Source of the DNA: Pyrinomonadaceae bacterium
GTDB taxonomy: Bacteria; Acidobacteriota; Blastocatellia; Pyrinomonadales; Pyrinomonadaceae
Assembly: GCA_019186825.1 (NCBI GenBank)
Contig: JABARP010000012.1
Location: 1-49,214 of the forward strand
Direction of reading: 5' to 3'
DNA length: 49,214 nucleotides
Part shown: piece by piece, positions 42,033-49,214 of the stretch
Numbering within the stretch: the first letter of the stretch is position 1
Layout of the letters: the number at the start of each line of letters is the position of its first letter
Translations under genes and position numbers: made by a program
Notes under the pieces: model-generated
What the model saw: only the letters and a program-made list of their open reading frames with translations
Told to the model about the DNA's origin: nothing
Database searches by the model: none

Positions 42033-42054
42033 GTTGCTAATTTGTTGCTAAATT
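42033..42054 (+). promoter_or_regulatory. Tandem 11-bp direct repeat before wHTH-TPR gene
   Basis: GTTGCTAATTT (42033-42043) followed by GTTGCTAAATT (42044-42054), 64 bp before the ATG at 42119. Period 11 is the OmpR-type arrangement. A further GTGAAAATC lies at 42076-42084, a word also found in the repeat at 45951-45960. Operator function is inference. Confidence 0.5.
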
Positions 42055-42118
42055 TGACGGAATGTCGCCAAATTGGTGAAAATCTTGTGCAAAGTATGCA
42101 TTGCGTGCTTTGGTTGGT

Positions 42119-44070
42119 ATGGAAGCTCCTCACAAATTTCGCTTTGGCGATTTCTGTCTTGATGCGCAGGAAGAGGTCCTTCTGTGCGGAGATGCGAAGG
42201 TTGCGATCAACAGCCGCACGTTTCAGGTGTTACGGCTTCTTGTCGAGCGGGCGGGCAAGGCCGTAAGCAAGCAGGAATTCTTCGATACGGTCTGGGCAGA
42301 CACCTTTGTCCAGGACAATAGCCTCACGGTCGCCATCACTTCGCTGCGAAAAGCGCTCGGGGACGACGCAAAGAATCCAAAATTCATCGAAAATGTTCCC
42401 CGCAAGGGCTACCGCTTTATCGCCGAGGTAGCGCCGGTCGCCGAACCGGCGAAAGAGCCCGCGTCCGCGATCGAACCGCAGGCCACCAAGGTCGAGGATC
42501 CGCCGGTTGACGCGTATGCTTCGGCCGCAGGATCCGAAGTAGTTGACGCTTTTCCCCCAGCGGTGCAGCCCGCAGGACCGCGTGCACGACGTTACGTATT
42601 CTGGTCTGTCGCAGGCCTTGGCCTCTTATTCGCAGCCGTTGTTATCGGAGGCGGCTGGCTTCGCGGTCGGCCAAAGGCGGTCGAAGTCGCACCGCAGATC
42701 GCCTCTATGGCTGTTCTGCCTTTTGAGAGTTCAACGGAGGAGTTTGAGTTCCTGGCGGACGGGATGACCGATGCAGTGATAAACAGCCTCGCCCTTTCGC
42801 CGGATCTGCATATCATCAGCCGAAACTCGGTCTTTAAATACAAGAAAGAGCGGCCTGCGATCAAAGAGATCGCAGGAGCGTTGAACGTCCAAGCCGTCCT
42901 GACCGGGCGCATCACATCTCGCGACAACGAATTGATCGTAAACGCCGAACTGACCGACGCTGCCACGAACACGCAGATCTGGGGCCACACCTACGTGCGT
43001 CCGGCGGCAGACGCGATAACCGTACAGCAGCAGATCTCGCATGATATTGCCGATGCGTTGAAGATAAAGCTCTCGCCGGATGAACAATTTGCCGTCCGCG
43101 GAACAAAAAGCCCCGATGCCTGGCTTGCCTACGTTCGTGGGCGTTTCTACTGGAACCGACGTGGCAATGATGACTATCGACGTGCCATTGAGCAATTCAA
43201 TCTGGCGTTGCAGGCCGACCCGGCGTATGCGATGGCATATGCGGGCCTCGCCGATACCTATTTGATCATGGGGCTACGCCCCAACGAAGACCGGTCTCAG
43301 CTTGCCCGTGCGGCACTTGATAAAGCCGTCGAATTGGATCCGCACCTTAGCGAGGTCTATGCGTTATCGGTTTCAATGAGTGTTTCGAACAGCTACAGAT
43401 CAAGTCCGCCGAAGAGAATTATCGAAAGGCGATCGAGCTGAATCCAAACAATGCCCAAGCTCGCCATTGGCTTGCCGAGTTGCTTGTATTGGACGGCCGA
43501 TTCGACGAGGGTTTTGCCGAGTACGACCGAGCCCTTGCACTCGACCCGCTCTCGATGGCTATCAAGTCAGATATCGCCTACGCCTACGTCTACAAGCGCG
43601 ACCTTGATAAGGCCGCGGAGAGCCTCGATCAATTAATAGAAGAAGACCCAAGCTTTTCACGCTCCCACGCTTACCTATCGACGGTCTATTGTGCAAAGAA
43701 GGATTTTCCGCGCGCTATCGATGAGATGGAGAAAGCTTGGAAGATCGCCGGGGAAGGGCCGGAGGTACTGCAATATGCCGAACGCTTTCGACGTGCATTC
43801 GCCAAGGATGGCGAACGAGGCTATTTCGAGGAGTTCATTGACCAGCACATCGGTAACGGCCGAAAGGCACCTGTGCAGGCTGCGTGGGGCTACGCTCAGC
43901 TGGGTGAACCGGATAAAGCCTTTGCAATGCTCGAACTAGCGATCTCTGACCCCGAGTACCGTATAAATCGCGGTTCCATCCCTTATGTCAAGGCATGGGT
44001 GCAACTTGATCCACTTCACAACGACCCAAGATGGCCCATCCTGCTCGACCGCGTGGGCCTGACTCGATGA
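42119..44070 (+). pseudogene. wHTH-TolB-like-TPR regulator interrupted by a frameshift
   Basis: The ATG at 42119 starts a CadC-like regulator: wHTH (about 5-105, ending ENVPRKGYRFIAEV), membrane helix (YVFWSVAGLGLLFAAVVIGG), TolB-like domain (IASMAVLPFESSTEEFEFLA) and TPR repeats. In the first frame the protein stops at 43441 after a nonsense tail. From about 43363 the TPR sequence continues in another frame (IGFNECFEQLQIKSAEENYR, then KAIELNPNNAQARHW) to 44070. Restoring one base near 43363-43366 gives about 650 aa, the length of the homologue at 7386-9323. So this is a one-base deletion: a recent pseudogene, a sequencing error, or a functional shorter protein. The wHTH part is intact either way. 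Confidence 0.85.
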
Positions 44071-44123
44071 GGCCAATTTAGTCGACCGGCTCTTGTCGGA
44101 AGAACGGCGTTTTGGGACCTGGA

Positions 44124-45767
44124 TCACGGTGTTTCCGCGTCCCGGAGTTTGCTGTTCTTTGCGCTGTACACGAAATACACCACCACTCCGATAGCCATCC
44201 AGACGATCAATCTCGCCCACGTATCCCACGGTAGGCCGTACATCAAGTAGAGGCTGGTGAGTGCCGCGAAGATCGGGACGACCGGCGAGAACGGAACCTT
44301 GAATGGCCTCGGAAGGTCGGGTTGCGTCTTCCGCAGGACGATCACGCCGATCGCGACGATCACAAAGGCGAAGAGCGTACCGATGCTCACGAGCTGGCCG
44401 AGCGCTGAGATCGGCACGAGAGCAGACATCACGGCAACGATCACGCCGGTGATCATCGTCGTTACATGCGGCGTGCGGAAACGGGGATGGATCCGAGCTC
44501 CCCATTCAGGAAGCAGGCCGTCTCTCGACATTGCGTAAAAAACTCGCGGCTGGCCCATCATCTGGACGACCATCGTTGAGCTCAGGCCAAGTACCGCACC
44601 AAGTTTGATCACCATCGAGAAAGATTTCAGAATGAAGGCCATTGTCGATCCTTCGATAGCCATTCCGGATGCCGCTGTGATCGCGGCTGCGATCGGTGCA
44701 GCCTCGTCCCTTAGCTGGGTGTAGGGAACAAGGCCAACCATTATCCCCGCAACAAAGACATAAAGGATCGTGCAGATGACGAGCGAACCGATGATAGCTC
44801 GCGGCATATCCCGCTGCGGATTCTTTGCCTCTTGCGATGCGGTCGAGACCGCGTCAAACCCGATGTATGCAAAGAAGATCACCGCCGCACCGGTCAGAAG
44901 TCCGCTATAGCCGTATTCGCCGAACACGCCGGTATTTGGCGGTATGAACTGAAGGCAGTCGCCCGTTCCGGGCTCACATCCAAAACCTAGATAATGCGTG
45001 TTGACATATCCCGCTCCCGCGATGATAAAGAGAAGGACAACACCGATCTTCACGACCACGACGATGGAATTGAAGTTCGCCGATTCGCGAATGCCGCGAA
45101 TCAGAAGTGCGGTAACCGCGATCGCGATCAGGAACGCAGGCAGGTTGAAATACGCCGTTTCGACCGGAGCGTGGATACCGGCGAGCTCAATACCCTTTGC
45201 AAGCTCTGAGGTCAGCATATTGTAGCCAGCCGGCGGATTCAGGATCGTCTCACCAACGCGCATATTGGCGAGCTGGTGCGCCGCCTCGCTTGAGATGGCG
45301 ACGAATTTTGTGCCGGGTGCCGCGCTCAATGAAACCGGAAAATGAATGCCAAGATCCGCGAGCAGGCTGATGACGTTCCCTGACCATCCTGCCGCAACGG
45401 TCGCGGCACCGAAGGCATATTCGAGGATCAGGTCCCAGCCGATCACCCAGGCAACGAACTCACCGAGCGTGGCGTAACTGTACGTATACGCTGAACCTGA
45501 GATGGGGACTGACGAGGCAAATTCGGAATAGCAGAGTGCAGCCAGGGCACTTACCAAACCCGCGACAACCATTGAGATAACAACTGCCGGGCCGGAATGG
45601 CGGCCGGCCGCCTGCCCGGTAAGCACGAAAATTCCCGTTCCGATGATCGCCCCAACTCCAAGAAGAGTTAGAGCCGAGACCCCTAGTGTACGTTTTAGCG
45701 ATCCGCTGCCATGTTCGTCCGCTTCGGCAAGTATCGTTTCAAGCGGCTTGATCCTAAATAGATTCAT
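44124..45767 (-). CDS. APC-superfamily amino acid permease
   Basis: The ATG at 45767 is supported by AAGGAAGACAAGG just upstream and gives 547 aa. The protein has 12-14 membrane helices and the family block LLGVGAIIGTGIFVLTGQAAG in helix 1, then SGSAYTYSYATLGEFVAWVI. It resembles the cationic amino acid transporter (CAT/YhdG-like) branch. Helices are interrupted by a loop with several Cys (GFGCEPGTGDCLQF). It imports amino acids by proton or exchange coupling; specificity is not evident. The start faces the short wHTH regulator across a 309-bp gap. Confidence 0.93.
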   Translation of the reverse strand: MNLFRIKPLETILAEADEHGSGSLKRTLGVSALTLLGVGAIIGTGIFVLTGQAAGRHSGPAVVISMVVAGLVSALAALCYSEFASSVPISGSAYTYSYATLGEFVAWVIGWDLILEYAFGAATVAAGWSGNVISLLADLGIHFPVSLSAAPGTKFVAISSEAAHQLANMRVGETILNPPAGYNMLTSELAKGIELAGIHAPVETAYFNLPAFLIAIAVTALLIRGIRESANFNSIVVVVKIGVVLLFIIAGAGYVNTHYLGFGCEPGTGDCLQFIPPNTGVFGEYGYSGLLTGAAVIFFAYIGFDAVSTASQEAKNPQRDMPRAIIGSLVICTILYVFVAGIMVGLVPYTQLRDEAAPIAAAITAASGMAIEGSTMAFILKSFSMVIKLGAVLGLSSTMVVQMMGQPRVFYAMSRDGLLPEWGARIHPRFRTPHVTTMITGVIVAVMSALVPISALGQLVSIGTLFAFVIVAIGVIVLRKTQPDLPRPFKVPFSPVVPIFAALTSLYLMYGLPWDTWARLIVWMAIGVVVYFVYSAKNSKLRDAETP

Positions 45768-46076
45768 TCCTTGTCTTCCTTGTAAAATTGATGTTTCTCG
45801 CGCATTCGGGTATGCGCACATTTACCCTTCGGCGCGAGATCTCTGTTGGCAGGGAGCAGCAAGCAAGCGTTGCTTGTGCGAGATCCTCAAAGACAACGAT
45901 CAGATTCTTGCGAATGCGGTCATGAATTGTCCTTAGAGCGTGTGAAAATTTGTGAAAATCAACTGACCTCGCCCGTCTTTCCCAACAAACATCGACTTTT
46001 CGATGGCGCCACAAAAGATATTGTTGAAACGTGCGGTGGTGAAATATAATCAAAACCTCCAGAAGAGGTGATAGCT
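45768..46076. other. Divergent intergenic region, permease / wHTH gene
   Basis: No gene is seen in these 309 bp. The region carries promoters in both directions and the tandem TGTGAAAAT repeat listed separately. Several short open frames here are out of line with codon usage. Confidence 0.6.
45941..45960 (+). promoter_or_regulatory. Tandem 10-bp direct repeat in the divergent region
   Basis: TGTGAAAATT (45941-45950) followed by TGTGAAAATC (45951-45960), period 10, about 116 bp upstream of the wHTH start. Placement between two divergent genes makes a shared operator plausible; unproven. Confidence 0.5.
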
Positions 46077-46967
46077 ATGGACAACGGCAGATCGGGCGTA
46101 GTTTATGATTTCGGTGGGTATCAGGTCGATCCGGTTGTGCGGCGGGTCTATTCCGGAAGCGAAACGCTGCCGCTAACGCCGAAGGCCTTCGACACCTTGC
46201 TTATTCTGATCGCGAACCGTGGCAAGGTCGTGCTCAAGGCAGAGCTGATCGATCGGTTGTGGCCCGATATCGCCGTTGAGGAGAATAACCTTACACAGCA
46301 GATAGCAACGCTGCGGCGCTGCTTCGGTGAAAGAGCCGGTGACCACCGGTACATTGTTACTGTGCCTGGCAAAGGTTATTCCTTTGTTGCACCTGTCAAC
46401 GAGATCGCGAACGACAAGGAGACATCTTGCGATCCCATTGGTCAGCCGCGTTCGCCAAAAGAAGGGTCGCCTAATAGATTCGCTGTCTGGGCTCGTTCGG
46501 GTGGCGGCTTTGGTGCGATGCTAGCCGCGGCTTATATCATCCTCGTCTGCCTTACAAGCATCGTTGCCTACCAAAACGACACAGGACGCAGCGACTATGC
46601 GACGACTGTCGTTGTTATGGGCTTTAGCTCGTCCGATGGTTATGATTCGGCCATAGGCGCCGGCATCCGCGACACGCTTCGTGCGCGGATCGGAAGTGTA
46701 CAGGATCTCGAGCTGCTTCCCGCTCGGTACCCGATTCCGCCCACTGATGTAATGTACGCGGGCCGAAGCGAAAATGCCGACGTCGTTCTTACGGGTTCTA
46801 TTCAGCGCAATGCAGATCAGATCAGGGTCGCAGTTGAGATGGTCGATGTTAACCGCGGGTATGTTGTTTGGGGCGAGACGTTCGATTACAGAAGCCCCGA
46901 CGTTTTCGCCACTCAAGATCGAATCGCGGGCGAAGTTCTTAAAGCCCTGGCGAGGCGTTTGTCTTGA
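46077..46967 (+). CDS. Short membrane wHTH regulator with TolB-like domain, no TPR
   Basis: The ATG at 46077 follows GAGGTG by 6 nt and gives 296 aa; a GTG at 46068 is possible. It has an OmpR-type winged helix (about 8-105: PLTPKAFDTLLILIANRGKV, then YIVTVPGKGYSFVAPV), a membrane helix (AAAYIILVCLTSIVAY) and a TolB-like domain (about 175-295: ENADVVLTGSIQRNADQIRV, then GYVVWGETFDY). Unlike its relatives it ends without TPR repeats. It probably senses an envelope signal and controls itself or the divergent permease. It is followed by the GNAT gene after 21 bp. Confidence 0.88.
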   Translation: MDNGRSGVVYDFGGYQVDPVVRRVYSGSETLPLTPKAFDTLLILIANRGKVVLKAELIDRLWPDIAVEENNLTQQIATLRRCFGERAGDHRYIVTVPGKGYSFVAPVNEIANDKETSCDPIGQPRSPKEGSPNRFAVWARSGGGFGAMLAAAYIILVCLTSIVAYQNDTGRSDYATTVVVMGFSSSDGYDSAIGAGIRDTLRARIGSVQDLELLPARYPIPPTDVMYAGRSENADVVLTGSIQRNADQIRVAVEMVDVNRGYVVWGETFDYRSPDVFATQDRIAGEVLKALARRLS

Positions 46968-46988
46968 GCGTCTGAACGAGTATCTTAA

Positions 46989-47513
46989 ATGACCGAGATC
47001 ACAACGCGTATCGCCATTCCCGCGGACGCAACCCTTTTGACCGACCTTGCCTACACGACGTTCTGGGATGCCTTTGCGCATCATCCCAAGAATGCGCCGG
47101 ATGATCTTGCACACTATATGCGGCAGGCGTTCAACGTTGAGCAGATAACGGAAGAGCTTTCGGATGAAAGGAATATCTTTCTGATCGCGAGTGTTGATGA
47201 AAAGCCGGCTGGCTATGCAAAGTTGATCGTCGGCCGCACCGAAACCGGGATCACGGCTACGCGGCCTATCGAGCTATCGCGGCTTTACTCACACCAGGAA
47301 TATCTCGGCAAAGGCGTCGGGCAGAATCTGATGGATTCGTGTTTCGAACGAGCCAGGCGTCACGACCACGATGTGATGTGGCTTGGTGTCTGGGAATACA
47401 ACCCGCGGGCGATCGCCTTTTACGAGAAGAACGGATTCCACGCCGTCGGTAAGCATATCTTCCAGCTTGGTTCCGATGCGCAGACAGATCTTTTGATGCA
47501 GCGGGATCTTTAA
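46989..47513 (+). CDS. GNAT family N-acetyltransferase
   Basis: The 174-aa protein is a GNAT fold: an N-terminal helix pair, PAGYAKLIV as the first strand, IELSRLYSHQEYLGKGVGQN with the acetyl-CoA Q/R-x-x-G-x-G/A loop (YLGKGVGQNLMD), and LGVWEYNPRAIAFYEKNGFH as the last conserved block. This matches small-molecule or spermidine/protein acetyltransferases; the acceptor cannot be inferred. It lies 21 bp after the wHTH gene and may share its transcript. Confidence 0.9.
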   Translation: MTEITTRIAIPADATLLTDLAYTTFWDAFAHHPKNAPDDLAHYMRQAFNVEQITEELSDERNIFLIASVDEKPAGYAKLIVGRTETGITATRPIELSRLYSHQEYLGKGVGQNLMDSCFERARRHDHDVMWLGVWEYNPRAIAFYEKNGFHAVGKHIFQLGSDAQTDLLMQRDL

Positions 47514-47519
47514 GGTCGG

Positions 47520-48491
47520 CTACTTATGGTGTGCCTTGAAGAATTCCCAGATCACGTCGGTCGCGTTCAGGTCTTTTGAGGGCTCATCCCCTGCATCACG
47601 TCCTTTTCTTCCGCCCGGCCAGGCGTGCAGCCCGCCTTTTAAAAGGACGACCTCGACATCACCGCCGCTAGCGCAACCTGTGAACTCTTCGGTCGTAACA
47701 TTCCCTTTGACGGCCTTCTCCGGAACGCTATTGCAGTTGGAATTGACGGTCCAATATCTCGTCGTGTCAGCAACTGACTTGAAAGGTTCGGATTGATTCG
47801 GGTTCACGATCGAGCGCGTGCTCATTCCGCCGTTCAGAGGGACGGCCGTGTCATCCTCTCCGTGTATCATCAGCATCGCAACCTTGCCCTTCGGCTTTGG
47901 CGTACTCGCGAATATCGCCCCGGCGACCGGTGCTGCCGCCGCGATCTTGTCCGGCAATTCGGCTGCTAGAAGGTGCGTAAGCAAAGCCCCGTTTGAAAAA
48001 CCGGTAACATACACCCGCTTCGTGTCGATCGAATAGTCGGCGGCAAGTTTGTCGATCAGCTTAGAGATGAACGCAACGTCATCGACCTTTTCCTTCATTG
48101 CATAGGAACAGCAACCGATCGCGTTGAACGTCAGCAGGATGTTGCCGAAACGGCCCGAACCATTCGGATAAACAACTGCAAAATTCTCCTTGTCCGCCTT
48201 CTCGCTAAAGCCGCTCATATTGACCATATTCTCTGCATTCCCTCCTCCGCCATGAAGCGCGATAACAAGTGGTAACTTCACACCTTTCTTATAGGTTGGC
48301 GGCAAATGAAGAATGTAAGAGCGTTTGACGCCTTTAACGTCGATCTCTTGTGTCGAAAGCCCGGATCGTTGCTGACGCTCGGCCCTTCGAGCCTCGATCA
48401 TCTTGCGAAAACGCTCGCCGCGTTGGGCAAATACGATCGTTGTAAGTACCGCGGTCAATGCAATAAGTGCCGTTAAATATTTTGCTTTCAT
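47520..48491 (-). CDS. Secreted PHB depolymerase/feruloyl esterase-like hydrolase
   Basis: From the ATG at 48491 the product has 323 aa with a signal peptide (MKAKYLTALIALTAVLTTIV, then FAQ). The alpha/beta hydrolase domain has the oxyanion stretch ALHGGGGNAENMVNM, the nucleophile Ser in YVTGFSNGALLTHLLAAELP, Asp in MIHGEDDTAVPL and His in GGLHAWPGGRKG, the layout of the LpqC/PHB depolymerase group. Substrate could be a polyester or a plant ester. A longer frame from 48623 overlaps the radical SAM promoter and is rejected. It ends 6 bp past the convergent GNAT gene. Confidence 0.9.
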   Translation of the reverse strand: MKAKYLTALIALTAVLTTIVFAQRGERFRKMIEARRAERQQRSGLSTQEIDVKGVKRSYILHLPPTYKKGVKLPLVIALHGGGGNAENMVNMSGFSEKADKENFAVVYPNGSGRFGNILLTFNAIGCCSYAMKEKVDDVAFISKLIDKLAADYSIDTKRVYVTGFSNGALLTHLLAAELPDKIAAAAPVAGAIFASTPKPKGKVAMLMIHGEDDTAVPLNGGMSTRSIVNPNQSEPFKSVADTTRYWTVNSNCNSVPEKAVKGNVTTEEFTGCASGGDVEVVLLKGGLHAWPGGRKGRDAGDEPSKDLNATDVIWEFFKAHHK

Positions 48492-48625
48492 AACGTCAAA
48501 CCACACAAAACCTAACAAACTTGGCACATGTCTGACGCAGCAAAACCGCCGCAAGTCTAAAAAATCGTGCGCCTGTACGAATTTCATTGACCTCGAATTC
48601 CGACAAATGCGATAATGTTTCATCT

Positions 48626-49214
48626 GTGAGACGCATCACGAACCCGCCAAATCCTTACAACAAGCTCTCGGCCGAATTCGTCGGCGAGCCACCGCAAACA
48701 AAGCTCGAGATCTTCGAGGAGACCGCAACGAAAAAGGTGATCACGAAGGCATTCGCCTCGGGTTGGGAAGGCGGTTGGCGTTACACGGTAAATTGCTATC
48801 GCGGCTGCATTCACGGCTGCACGTATTGCTTCGCGAGGCAGTATCACGAATTCCTCGGCTATGGCGCGGGTACGGATTTCGAGACAAAGATCGTCGTCAA
48901 GCCGAACGCTCCTCAGCTGCTGCGTGCAGAGTTGAAAAAATGCCGCAACAAGATGCCGCATCTCGATTTCTCTTTCGCCACCGATCCGTACATCGCGCTT
49001 GAAGCGGAATATCGCCTCACGCGGCAGTGTCTCGAGGTTTGCGCGGAGTTTCGTGTTCCGGTCAGCATCGTAACGAAATCGCCGCTCGTAACGCGGGATA
49101 TTGACGTATTGCAGCGGCTCGAAAAGGTCAGCGTCTTCTTCTCGATCCCGTTCCTGACCAAAGAAAAATCGAATCCCTTTGACCCGTACACGCCTGTTCC
49201 TGAAGCGCGTTTTC
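48626..49214 (+). CDS. Radical SAM protein, PA0069/SplB-like (C-terminus beyond the window)
   Basis: I translated this from the GTG at 48626; the frame is open to the window edge, so the gene is cut after 196 codons. The N-terminus (RRITNPPNPYNKLSAEF) and NCYRGCIHGCTYCFAR, with the C-x3-C-x2-C iron-sulfur motif, match the PA0069/Rv2578c family related to spore photoproduct lyase. HEFLGYGAGTDFETKIVVKP and the FSFATDPYIALEAEY block are also typical. Function is unknown in most members. It is divergent from the esterase gene. Confidence 0.9.
   Translation, partial: MRRITNPPNPYNKLSAEFVGEPPQTKLEIFEETATKKVITKAFASGWEGGWRYTVNCYRGCIHGCTYCFARQYHEFLGYGAGTDFETKIVVKPNAPQLLRAELKKCRNKMPHLDFSFATDPYIALEAEYRLTRQCLEVCAEFRVPVSIVTKSPLVTRDIDVLQRLEKVSVFFSIPFLTKEKSNPFDPYTPVPEARF

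Overview
The window looks like chromosomal DNA of an Acidobacteriota member, most likely class Blastocatellia (Pyrinomonadaceae-like). This is inferred from family content, not from a marker gene. The content is: an ECF sigma factor paired with a Ser/Thr kinase, four OmpR-type winged-helix (wHTH) regulators of the CadC-like 'wHTH-TM-TolB-like-TPR' kind, secreted FG-GAP/VCBS-repeat proteins, a DUF5117-type zinc metalloprotease, and moderate GC. I found no tRNA, rRNA, CRISPR array, transposase or phage gene. Genes are tightly packed on both strands and both window edges cut a gene.

Layout. 1-1773: Ser/Thr kinase (partial) behind its ECF sigma factor. 2.1-4.1 kb: secreted rhodanese, then small membrane proteins (DUF962/Mpo1-like, HdeD). 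4.1-9.3 kb: a 942-aa secreted beta-helix/FG-GAP protein, a small CxxC protein upstream of it, and a divergent wHTH-TPR regulator. 9.4-19 kb: a long plus-strand run with DUF2721, PflX-like radical SAM, peroxiredoxin, Pr6Pr, Fe-trafficking protein, cytochrome b plus Tat-exported molybdopterin oxidoreductase, arginyltransferase-like protein, phosphodiester glycosidase and metalloprotease. 18.9-19.6 kb: a MazF/ribbon-helix-helix toxin-antitoxin cassette flanked by near-perfect 34-35 bp direct repeats. 19.6-29.3 kb: a minus-strand run with FAD monooxygenase, ClpA, pirin, O-methyltransferase, atypical response regulator, a truncated alanyl-tRNA synthetase, lipoprotein MsrB, fasciclin and RecX. 29.3-31 kb: TruB and a class IV aminotransferase. 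31-36.5 kb: serine hydrolase, a wHTH-hydrolase-cyclase fusion, then divergently a second CxxC protein translationally coupled to a second FG-GAP protein. 36.6-41 kb: SLC13/RCK transporter, a flippase-like membrane protein, acyl-CoA dehydrogenase. 41-49.2 kb: an orphan secreted protein, a frameshifted wHTH-TPR regulator, an amino acid permease, a short wHTH regulator, GNAT, an extracellular PHB-type esterase and a partial radical SAM protein.

Themes. (1) Envelope and oxidative-damage repair: rhodanese, peroxiredoxin, Moco/cytochrome b pair, lipoprotein MsrB, pirin, Fe trafficking. (2) A recurring module of a wHTH regulator divergent from a small CxxC protein and a secreted FG-GAP protein occurs twice. 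(3) All four wHTH genes are preceded by a tandem pair of 10-11 bp direct repeats, the spacing expected for OmpR-type binding, which suggests autoregulation. (4) The toxin-antitoxin cassette appears to have been inserted exactly into the convergent 3' junction of two genes, duplicating that junction. These are the observations most worth following up.
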